The translations under genes and the position numbers were made by a program. The notes under the pieces are model-generated. The model was not told where the DNA came from. It worked only from the letters and a program-made list of their open reading frames with translations, and made no database searches. From NCBI GenBank assembly GCA_016794735.1, contig JAEUJK010000204.1:1-7772 (forward strand): a DNA stretch of 7,772 bases, read 5' to 3'. This DNA is from Gemmatimonadota bacterium (GTDB taxonomy: Bacteria; Gemmatimonadota; Gemmatimonadetes; Gemmatimonadales; Gemmatimonadaceae). Shown here one piece after another: positions 1 through 6,122 of the stretch (its first letter is position 1; each line of letters starts with the position of its first letter).

Positions 1-147
1 GAGGTCTACACGCCGAGTGGATCCACGGCGAGCGGGAAGGCCGCGTCGCGGTTCACGCCGCCCACGTGGAACGACCTGCGGGGGCTGACGCCGGAGGAGC
101 GTCGCCTCGTGCTCGAGTACTTCAAGCGCATCAACGCGAAGCCGTGA
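1..147 (+). CDS. C-terminal end of an unidentified protein (partial)
   Basis: An open frame enters from the left edge and ends at TGA 145-147, giving the last 48 residues of a protein (starting EVYTPSGSTASG, ending YFKRINAKP). The tail is polar and basic, with a short predicted helix (about residues 30-46, LTPEERRLVLEYFKRI) and no membrane segment or motif that I recognise. The family cannot be named from this fragment. Its stop overlaps a possible GTG start (144-146) of the following TPR gene, so the two may be translationally coupled, although the actual start of that gene is uncertain. Codon use (G/C in nearly every third position) matches the other genes here, which supports a real coding end rather than chance. 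A long antisense open frame over the same bases looks like a GC-driven shadow. Confidence 0.6.
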   Translation, partial: EVYTPSGSTASGKAASRFTPPTWNDLRGLTPEERRLVLEYFKRINAKP

Positions 148-194
148 GTCCTGGCTGTCAGGGGGCAGGGGGGATCCGCGGGACGGGAAACCGG

Positions 195-2063
195 GTGCGC
201 TGCACGGCGGACGCGGCACGCTGGACGGCAGGCGACAGACGGCAGACGGCTGGGGCGGGACGCCGGGGGGCCGACGGTCGCTGGTCCTGGCGTGTCGCGT
301 GTGCGTTCGTGGCGCTCCTCCTGTGGGGCGCGTCGCCACTCCACGCGCAGGCGACCTCGGTCGAAGCCGCGCTGACGAAGGCGCTGGACCTCGAAGGCGC
401 CAACAAGTGTCGTGAGGCGATCCCGTTCTATCGCCAGGCGCTCGGCAGCGAGGACCCGGTGGGCGCTGTGCTCGGCCTCGAGCGCTGTTATGCGATGGTG
501 GGCCGGCCGGATTCGCTCGTGCCCGTGATCGACTCGTTGCTGCTGCGCAAGCCGACCGATCCGACCCTGCGGACCGTGCAGCTGCGCACGTTGTCGACGA
601 TCCGGCGCGACGACGACCTGCGCGCGGCCTTCGGGCAGTGGACGAGCCTCGTGCCACAGGATGCGACCCCGTACCGCATGTACGCCCAGGTATTGCTGGA
701 GATCGGCCGGGCGCGGGCGGTGGACAGTGTGCTGCAGGAGGCGGCACGCGTGCTCGGATCCCGGAAGGACCTCGCCAGCGAGTATGCGCAGATGCAATCC
801 GCCCTTGGCCTGTGGATTCCCGCCGCGCGCAGCTGGCGGGAGGCGGCCGAGACGCAGTCCTACCTGGAGCAGGCGGCGGTGTTTTCCCTCATGCCGGTTC
901 CGGCCGCGTTGCGGGATTCGGTGCGCGAGATCTACCGGGAACTGCCGGTCACGCTGGGGGCGCGACGTGTGTTGTCGGGGCTCGAGCTCAAGTGGCACGC
1001 GCCGCGCACGGCATGGGATGTGCTCGCGGAGCTGAGTCCGACCGATAGTGTGGTTGCCGCCTGGCTGGAGTTCGCGCAGGAAGCGGAGGCGAGCGAGGCG
1101 TGGCTGACCGCACGCGATGCCTTTGCCCGCGTGGCGACGGCGCGCCCGAAGGATCGCTCGCTGCCGTTGCGCGCAGCCACCGTGGCGTTGAATGGCGGTG
1201 ACCCGGGATCGGCGCTGGCGATGCTGGACCGCCTCTCCGGGCCAGGTGATTCCGCCATGGCGGCGACGGTGACGTTGCTGCGGGTGCGTTCGTTAGGCGC
1301 GCTGGGTCGGGCGCGGGAAGCGCAGAAGGAATTGTCGGCGCGTGAGGCGACGCTGGATCCGGAAGCACGCCGGGGGGCGATGCGCGCGCTGGCGTGGGCG
1401 TGGATTCGCGGGGGCGACCTGGAGAAGGCGCGCGTCGCGCTGGAAGCCGGCGGGCCGAACACCGAGGAAGGCGAGCGGGTGGCCGCGTGGCTGTCCCTGT
1501 ATGCAGGCGCCTTTGCCGATGCGCGGCGCGGGCTGCGTCGCACCGATGAACCGAACAACGATGTGGTGACCGCGATGGCGTTCCTGTCGCGGACGCGGGT
1601 CGAGCAGTCACCGGCGGCCGGCGCGGCGTTCCTGACCTTGGCCCGCGGCGACACGTCTGCGGCCGCGCGCGCCTTTGAGGTGGTGGCGAACGAAGTGAAG
1701 GATGCGGCGCCCTTCCTGTTTGGCCTCGCGGCGCGCCTCTATGCCACGCGTGCCGTGGCCGACACGGCGCACGCGGTCCTCCTGTGGAAGTTGCTGGTGG
1801 AGACGCACGCGGACGCGCCGGAAGCCGCCGAGGCAGAGCTGGCGTGGGCGCGCGTGTTGCGCCAGCGTTCCGACGCGGCCGGGGCGCTCGCACATCTCGA
1901 GCACCTCATCCTCACGTGGCCGCAAAGCGCGCTGGTGCCGCAGGCGCGGAAGGAAATGGACGAAGTGCGGGGCATGGTGCCACGTGGCGGCATCGTGGCT
2001 GGTGTTCCCGACACATGCAGCATGCCACCGGCAGGTGCAGGCAGTGGGTCAACCGAGCGATAG
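195..2063 (+). CDS. Exported tetratricopeptide-repeat protein
   Basis: About 622 residues from GTG 195. A hydrophobic segment at residues 35-49 preceded by arginines and followed by PLHAQA fits a Sec signal peptide cut after residue 53, so the protein is probably periplasmic or outer-membrane associated. The rest is almost entirely helical, Ala/Leu/Arg-rich and organised as degenerate TPR pairs (A..Y..A spacing). The clearest is the last, about residues 537-593, with the pattern of BamD/CpoB-type repeats (A...LARVL....DAAGALAHLEHLI..WP.S). TPR arrays bind partner proteins or peptides; no catalytic motif is seen. The tail after residue 595 is Gly/Pro-rich and disordered. The next gene begins 5 nt after this stop, so the two likely share an mRNA and function. 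The start is uncertain: GTG 144 (overlapping the previous stop) and GTG 195 are in frame, ATG 66 would overlap the upstream gene by 82 nt, and GTG 309 would remove the n-region of the signal peptide. None has a good ribosome binding site. Confidence 0.8.
   Translation: MRCTADAARWTAGDRRQTAGAGRRGADGRWSWRVACAFVALLLWGASPLHAQATSVEAALTKALDLEGANKCREAIPFYRQALGSEDPVGAVLGLERCYAMVGRPDSLVPVIDSLLLRKPTDPTLRTVQLRTLSTIRRDDDLRAAFGQWTSLVPQDATPYRMYAQVLLEIGRARAVDSVLQEAARVLGSRKDLASEYAQMQSALGLWIPAARSWREAAETQSYLEQAAVFSLMPVPAALRDSVREIYRELPVTLGARRVLSGLELKWHAPRTAWDVLAELSPTDSVVAAWLEFAQEAEASEAWLTARDAFARVATARPKDRSLPLRAATVALNGGDPGSALAMLDRLSGPGDSAMAATVTLLRVRSLGALGRAREAQKELSAREATLDPEARRGAMRALAWAWIRGGDLEKARVALEAGGPNTEEGERVAAWLSLYAGAFADARRGLRRTDEPNNDVVTAMAFLSRTRVEQSPAAGAAFLTLARGDTSAAARAFEVVANEVKDAAPFLFGLAARLYATRAVADTAHAVLLWKLLVETHADAPEAAEAELAWARVLRQRSDAAGALAHLEHLILTWPQSALVPQARKEMDEVRGMVPRGGIVAGVPDTCSMPPAGAGSGSTER
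224..250 (+). repeat. GACGGCA-type short repeat, copy 1
   Basis: A tandem-like run of GACGGCAG/GACAGACGG units. Its last 14 bases (237-250, AGACGGCAGACGGC) recur exactly at 3355-3368. It is preceded by another low-complexity stretch, the G-run around 160-173. If the TPR gene starts at GTG 195 or GTG 144, this repeat is translated into the stretch just before the signal peptide; if translation starts later, it is a spacer element. The two other copies are clearly intergenic. Confidence 0.6.
1291..1298 (+). repeat. CGTTAGGC octamer, copy 1 (inside the TPR gene)
   Basis: Exact octamer read in frame as TCG-TTA-GGC (Ser-Leu-Gly). The TTA leucine codon is very rare here: only three in-frame TTA codons were found in the window's genes, and two of them lie inside this octamer. 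The flanking GC makes a 10-base match (CGTTAGGCGC) with the reverse-strand copy at 5442-5451. Confidence 0.45.
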
Positions 2064-2068
2064 CTGAC

Positions 2069-3349
2069 ATGAATCTGCGTTTCCGTATGTTCCGCCACCT
2101 TCCCGTCGTTGGCGTGTTGCTCCTGGGGGCCGTCCCCGCGCGTGCGCAGCAGCAGCTGCTGGTGCCGATGGACGATCGCCAGGCCAATGCGCTGAAGGCC
2201 TACGGCCTCGTGTTCAACGCCCTGCGCGACGGCAACAAGGCGGAATGGCTACTCAACTATCGCGGCGGATCGTTCCTGCTTCCCGACGTCAGCGACGTGC
2301 GCAAGCGCGCCACACTCGACGGGATCTCGTTCCAGCCCATCTCGGCGCCGGACGTGGCCGCCCTGCGCACCGAGATCGCGGCGGCCAACATGGACGTCGT
2401 CTCGCTGGAGCGGGCGCCGAAGATCGCGATCTACAAGCCGCTCAAGTCGCCCCCCTGGGACGATGCCGTGTCGCTCGCGCTCAAGTACGCCGGGATCGAC
2501 TTCACCTCCGTGTACGACGAGGAGGTGATGAATGGCGACCTCACCAAGGTGGACTGGCTGCACCTGCACCATGAGGACTTCACCGGCCAGCTCAACAAGT
2601 TGTACCTCGGCTTCCGGGACACGCCGTGGTTCATCGAGCAGCGGGACGCCCAGCTCGCGACGGCCCGGAAGCTCGGCATGCCGAACATCCCCGCGCTCAA
2701 GAAGCAGGTGGCCGAACGCATGCGCCAGTTTGTCGAGAACGGGGGCTTCCTGTTCGCGATGTGCGGCGCGACCGAAACGCTCGCCTTGGCGATTGCTGCG
2801 CACCAGACCGACATCGCGGGTTCGTTTGCAGACAACACCCCGGTGGACGAGGCGGCCGACCAGAAGCTGGACTGGGATCGCTCGTTCGGCTTCCGCGGCG
2901 TCCACCTCGAGCCGTCGCCCTTCGTGAACTCGATGAGCGACATCGATGGGCACCAGGTGAACGTGCCCGGGCGTCGGCAGCCGCTGGGCCAGTTCAGCCT
3001 GTTCAGCTTCTCGGCCAAGTTCGATCCCGTCGCGACGATGCTGGTGCAGAACCATCGCAACGTGATTCCCGACTTCTACGGGGTGACGACCTCGTTCACG
3101 CGGTCGACGATCAAGCAGGGCGTGACGATCCTCGCGCAGGAAGAAGGTGCGCCGTGGGCGAAGTACCTCCATGGCGATTACGGGAAGGGGTCGTTCACCT
3201 TCCTCGGTGGCCACGATCCGGAGGATCCGCAGCACAACATCGGCGCGGCGCCGACGGACCTCGCGCTGCACCCGAGCTCCCCGGGTTATCGCCTGATCCT
3301 GAACAACGTCCTGTTCCCGGCGGCGAAGAAGAAGCCGTTGAAGACGTAG
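2069..3349 (+). CDS. Secreted ThuA/GATase-like protein, family usually mislabelled 'asparagine synthetase B'
   Basis: 426 residues from ATG 2069, five bases after the TPR stop. MNLRFRMF, a hydrophobic stretch (11-22) and AVPARA give a clear Sec signal peptide cut near residue 26, so it acts outside the cytoplasm. The sequence, including the early LKAYG and LLNYRGGSFL, the central WLHLHHEDFTGQ and the end SPGYRLILNNVLFPAAKKK, matches from memory a family conserved in Bacteroidota and Gemmatimonadota that databases call asparagine synthetase B. No N-terminal nucleophile Cys, ATP-pyrophosphatase PP-loop or other AsnB feature is present, so that name is not supported. Instead FAMCGATET (Cys232) resembles a GATase-type nucleophile elbow, and GKG...FLGGHDPED (His382, Glu385) resembles the closing motif of ThuA-like proteins. 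A ThuA/class I GATase-like fold is therefore inferred; the substrate is unknown. An alternative start is ATG 2087, which would still leave a signal peptide. Confidence 0.85.
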   Translation: MNLRFRMFRHLPVVGVLLLGAVPARAQQQLLVPMDDRQANALKAYGLVFNALRDGNKAEWLLNYRGGSFLLPDVSDVRKRATLDGISFQPISAPDVAALRTEIAAANMDVVSLERAPKIAIYKPLKSPPWDDAVSLALKYAGIDFTSVYDEEVMNGDLTKVDWLHLHHEDFTGQLNKLYLGFRDTPWFIEQRDAQLATARKLGMPNIPALKKQVAERMRQFVENGGFLFAMCGATETLALAIAAHQTDIAGSFADNTPVDEAADQKLDWDRSFGFRGVHLEPSPFVNSMSDIDGHQVNVPGRRQPLGQFSLFSFSAKFDPVATMLVQNHRNVIPDFYGVTTSFTRSTIKQGVTILAQEEGAPWAKYLHGDYGKGSFTFLGGHDPEDPQHNIGAAPTDLALHPSSPGYRLILNNVLFPAAKKKPLKT

Positions 3350-3353
3350 GGGA

Positions 3354-3378
3354 GAGACGGCAGACGGCGGACGGCAGA
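3354..3378 (+). repeat. GACGGCA-type short repeat, copy 2
   Basis: Starts 5 nt after the stop of the secreted ThuA-like gene. It shares 14 exact bases (3355-3368) with copy 1. Its second half, 3365-3378 (CGGCGGACGGCAGA), is the exact reverse complement of 3549-3562, so copies 2 and 3 form an inverted pair around a spacer of 170 nt. In RNA this could pair as a long-range stem. There is no U-run to make it a classic terminator. Confidence 0.65.
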
Positions 3379-3487
3379 TCTCTCTGGGCGCCAAGTGTGG
3401 CCCGGTGCTGCGGGGTGAGTTGCTCCCTCGGTTGAGTCGCGGGTTGCTCACGTTGGTGCCGACGCGCCGGTAACCCGCTGCCGCGGT

Positions 3488-3506
3488 GCGCATTGCGCGA
3501 ATGCGC
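3488..3506. other. Perfect palindrome with 7-bp arms between genes
   Basis: GCGCATT (3488-3494), loop GCGCG, AATGCGC (3500-3506): a perfect inverted repeat, followed at once by an alternating GC run (about 3503-3522, with a two-base TT interruption at 3509-3510). It lies about 70 nt upstream of the helicase start and just upstream of a weak promoter-like pair. It could be an operator, part of a transcript end for the upstream gene, or a chance product of GC-rich sequence. No T-tract follows, which argues against an intrinsic terminator. Confidence 0.45.
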
Positions 3507-3508
3507 GC

Positions 3509-3536
3509 TTGCGCGCGCGCGCCACTCTGCTAGGCT
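3509..3536 (+). promoter_or_regulatory. Possible weak promoter before the helicase gene
   Basis: TTGCGC at 3509-3514 and TAGGCT at 3531-3536 are separated by 16 bp. Each matches the sigma-70 consensus at only three of six positions, but the spacing and the distance to GTG 3576 (start of transcription would fall near 3543) are reasonable. It overlaps the end of the GC run. This is weak evidence based on pattern alone. Confidence 0.2.
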
Positions 3537-3545
3537 GCGACTAGC

Positions 3546-3563
3546 CTGTCTGCCGTCCGCCGC
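3546..3563 (-). repeat. GACGGCA-type short repeat, copy 3 (inverted)
   Basis: Reads CTGTCTGCCGTCCGCCGC on the plus strand, so the repeat unit runs on the minus strand. Fourteen bases (3549-3562) are exactly complementary to copy 2. It ends 12 nt before the helicase start, where it occupies the place a ribosome binding site would normally hold. Confidence 0.6.
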
Positions 3564-3575
3564 TTCCCAAACGTC

Positions 3576-6056
3576 GTGTCCCGAATCTCCCAGGCCGCTG
3601 CTGCCGCAGTCCGCACCGCGATCCAGCTTGCTGGGGGGCGGGAAGTCTGCTTTGTCGCGACGGTGGACGAGGATGGCGACCTCGCCGCGGCCCGGGTGGT
3701 CGCGCGGGGCGACGTGCGGAGCGTGCTCGCCCTCCCCGGATTCGCCAGGCGCGGTGAGATGCTGCTCCACAACCATCCCTCCGGGGTGCTGGAGCCGTCG
3801 GGGCCGGATCTCGAGATCGCGGCGCGGATGCACGATGACGGGATCGGGTTCGCGATCACCAACAACGACGCGTCCGAGGTCTACGTGGTGGTGGAGGTGC
3901 CGCGTGCGCGGAGCATCACCACCCTGGACCTGGACATCCTCGAGGGTGACCTGGGGCCCGACGGCGCGGTGGCCACCCACCTCGGACGATACGAGGATCG
4001 CCCCACGCAACGCGCCTATGCCCGCGCGATTGCCCGCCTGTACAACAGCGGGGGCGTGGGGCTCCTGGAGGCGGGGACCGGGGTCGGCAAGTCGTTAGGC
4101 TACCTGGTGCCGGCCCTGCGATGGGCGGCGGCCAACGGCGAGCGCACCGTCGTCTCGACGAACACCATCAACCTGCAGGAGCAGCTGGTCGGGAAGGACC
4201 TCCCGTTCCTGGCCGGGGCGATGACCGACCAGAACGTGCGGTACGCGCTCCTCAAGGGATGGCGGAACTACCTCTGCCTCCTGCGACTGGAACAGGCGCG
4301 CGGGGCGGGGGGCACCCTCTTCGACGACGGCCACTCGCGCGACCTCGAGATGATCGACGCGTGGGCCGGTTCGACGAAGGACGGCTCGCTCAGCGACCTC
4401 GCCGAGTCACCGCGCAGCGAGGTGTGGGACGAGGTGGCCGCCGAGCCCGACCTGTGCCTGCGCCTCAAGTGCCCGCACTTCGACAAATGCTTCCTGTTCG
4501 CGGCCAGGCGTGAGGCAGCGCAGGCCGACGTGGTGGTGGTCAACCATCACCTGCTGCTCGCCGACCTCGCGGTGCGGCGCGCGTCGCAGAACTGGGACGA
4601 GGCCGCGGTGTTACCCCCGTTCCAGCGGCTGGTCGTGGATGAGGGGCACCACCTCGAGGATGCCGCGGCCAAGCACCTTGGCGCGACGGTGTCTTCGCGC
4701 GGGGTGCAGCGGCTCTTTTCGCGGCTCGAACGGCGGGGACGGGGATTGTTGCCGACCCTGTCCCAACGCCTTGGGCAGCGGAAGGACCTGCTGAGTGTGG
4801 CGTCGCTCGACCTGGTGCACGCCAAGCTTTACCCCTCGGCGCTGGCGGCGCGCGACAAGGCGGCGGTCGTGTTCGACCTGCTTGAAGGGGTGATGCAGGA
4901 GTCCAACCAGGCGGTGATGCGCCTGACGCGCGAGTTCGACGACCATCCCGTGTGGAAGGCGGGGCTCGACGGGGCACTCGACGACCTGCTCCGCGAGTTC
5001 CAGCTGATGGCCGACAACCTCCGGCTGATCAAGGACCGCATGGAGGCGGACGAGCGGCTGATGGACCTCAACGGGACGCTGCTCGGCGAACTCCGTGGCG
5101 TGTCGCGCCGACTCGAATTGGCCGGCGACGCGCTGCGGCAGGCACTGCGTCCGTCGGCGAAAGCGCGGACGGTCCGATGGCTCGAGGTCCGGGGAAAGGA
5201 GCGTTCGCTCGTCGCGACCGCCGTCCCGCTAGACCTCGCGCCGATCCTGCGCGACGACCTCTTCCGGCGTGTCGAGACCACCGTCGTGACGAGCGCCACC
5301 CTTGCCACGGAAGGGCGGTTCGACTTCATGAAGAACCGGCTCGGGCTGACCGAGGATGACGTGGAGCCGGAGGAGGGAGCCTTCGCGTCGCCGTTTGACT
5401 ATCGGTCGCAGTCGCTGCTTGCCATACCACATGACGTCCCGGCGCCTAACGTCAACGGGGACGAACACTTCGCGGCGGTGCTGGAGGGAATTTCTCTGGT
5501 CGCTGAGGCGTCGCGCGGAGGGATCTTCGCGTTGTTCACGAGCCACCGGGACGTGCGAGACGCCGCTCGTGAACTCCGGGATCGAGGGCTCGGAGGGAGT
5601 TTTCCACTCCTCGTACACGGAGAGGAAACCCGCGACACCTTGCTGCGGCGATTCCGCGAATCGGGGAGTGCGGTGTTGCTCGGAACGGCGTCGTTCTGGG
5701 AGGGGGTCGACGTGCCTGGCGACGCGCTGCGCGGGCTGGTGATCGCGAAGCTCCCGTTTCGGGTGCCCACCGAACCGCTGACCGCGGCGCACTGCGAGGC
5801 CATCGAGGCACGCGGGGGCGATCCGTTCCAGGAGTACATGCTCCCACACGCGGCGCTCCGGCTCAAGCAGGGGTTCGGTCGCCTCATTCGCACCCGGGAA
5901 GACAAGGGCGTCGTGCTGTTGATGGACTCGCGGGTGACGTCCAAGCGGTACGGTGAGGAGCTGCTGGACGGCCTCCCGCCGGCGCGGCAGGTGGTGGGGC
6001 CGTGGGTCGAGGTGGAGGCCGCGATCCGGAAGTTCTACCGGACGCATCGCGCCTGA
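3576..6056 (+). CDS. dinG: DinG/XPD-type Fe-S helicase with an N-terminal RadC-like JAMM domain
   Basis: 826 residues from GTG 3576. Residues about 1-108 form a JAMM (JAB/MPN+) domain most like RadC: Glu23 in GREVCFV, then HNHPSGVLEPSGPD giving His65, His67, Ser75 and Asp78 with the exact JAMM spacing. After a linker (about 109-145) comes a superfamily 2 helicase. It has Walker A EAGTGVGKS (165-173), four iron-sulfur cysteines Cys234, Cys294, Cys299 and Cys305 (the last three spaced as in E. coli DinG), a DEGH box (355-358, in place of DEAH), TSATLA (572-577), GTASFWEGVDVPG (703-715) and motif VI QGFGRLIR (765-772). DinG-family enzymes unwind DNA, RNA-DNA hybrids and branched structures 5' to 3' using ATP. 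E. coli DinG has no extra N-terminal domain, and Firmicutes versions carry an exonuclease there; here a JAMM domain takes that position. The GTG start is chosen because the next in-frame ATG (residue 62) would cut the JAMM domain; no Shine-Dalgarno sequence is visible. It was probably transcribed from the 226-nt gap upstream. Confidence 0.93.
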   Translation: MSRISQAAAAAVRTAIQLAGGREVCFVATVDEDGDLAAARVVARGDVRSVLALPGFARRGEMLLHNHPSGVLEPSGPDLEIAARMHDDGIGFAITNNDASEVYVVVEVPRARSITTLDLDILEGDLGPDGAVATHLGRYEDRPTQRAYARAIARLYNSGGVGLLEAGTGVGKSLGYLVPALRWAAANGERTVVSTNTINLQEQLVGKDLPFLAGAMTDQNVRYALLKGWRNYLCLLRLEQARGAGGTLFDDGHSRDLEMIDAWAGSTKDGSLSDLAESPRSEVWDEVAAEPDLCLRLKCPHFDKCFLFAARREAAQADVVVVNHHLLLADLAVRRASQNWDEAAVLPPFQRLVVDEGHHLEDAAAKHLGATVSSRGVQRLFSRLERRGRGLLPTLSQRLGQRKDLLSVASLDLVHAKLYPSALAARDKAAVVFDLLEGVMQESNQAVMRLTREFDDHPVWKAGLDGALDDLLREFQLMADNLRLIKDRMEADERLMDLNGTLLGELRGVSRRLELAGDALRQALRPSAKARTVRWLEVRGKERSLVATAVPLDLAPILRDDLFRRVETTVVTSATLATEGRFDFMKNRLGLTEDDVEPEEGAFASPFDYRSQSLLAIPHDVPAPNVNGDEHFAAVLEGISLVAEASRGGIFALFTSHRDVRDAARELRDRGLGGSFPLLVHGEETRDTLLRRFRESGSAVLLGTASFWEGVDVPGDALRGLVIAKLPFRVPTEPLTAAHCEAIEARGGDPFQEYMLPHAALRLKQGFGRLIRTREDKGVVLLMDSRVTSKRYGEELLDGLPPARQVVGPWVEVEAAIRKFYRTHRA
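4093..4100 (+). repeat. CGTTAGGC octamer, copy 2 (inside the helicase Walker A region)
   Basis: Again read as TCG-TTA-GGC (Ser-Leu-Gly), here right at the end of the Walker A motif (GKSLGY). The same codon phase and the same rare TTA codon appear as in copy 1, in an unrelated protein. Confidence 0.45.
5444..5451 (-). repeat. CGTTAGGC octamer, copy 3 (reverse strand)
   Basis: The plus strand reads GCCTAACG within the helicase gene, in a different codon phase (GCG-CCT-AAC-GTC, Ala-Pro-Asn-Val). Because the encoded amino acids differ from copies 1 and 2, the match is at the DNA level and not the result of a shared peptide. Confidence 0.4.
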
Positions 6057-6122
6057 CGCCGGGGACTCCAGCGGGGGGCGTGCATCGCAGTACTTTCCCC
6101 CACCCCCGACCTCACCCACGTC

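Noticed and set aside
6..998. Long minus-strand open frame (330 codons) opposite the first gene and the TPR gene
   Set aside because: Its translation is Arg/Pro/His-rich with no domain, as expected for the antisense of a GC-rich gene; the plus strand has a signal peptide and TPR pattern.
2069..3349. True asparagine synthetase (AsnB) function
   Set aside because: The signal peptide and the absence of both the N-terminal nucleophile Cys and the synthetase PP-loop contradict it; the family name appears to be a propagated label.
2249..3493. Minus-strand open frame of 414 codons opposite the ThuA-like gene
   Set aside because: Arg-rich composition without motifs; the plus-strand protein is recognisable across its whole length.
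3503..3522. GC-alternating run as a CRISPR or tandem-repeat array
   Set aside because: It is a single short low-complexity run with no spacer structure.
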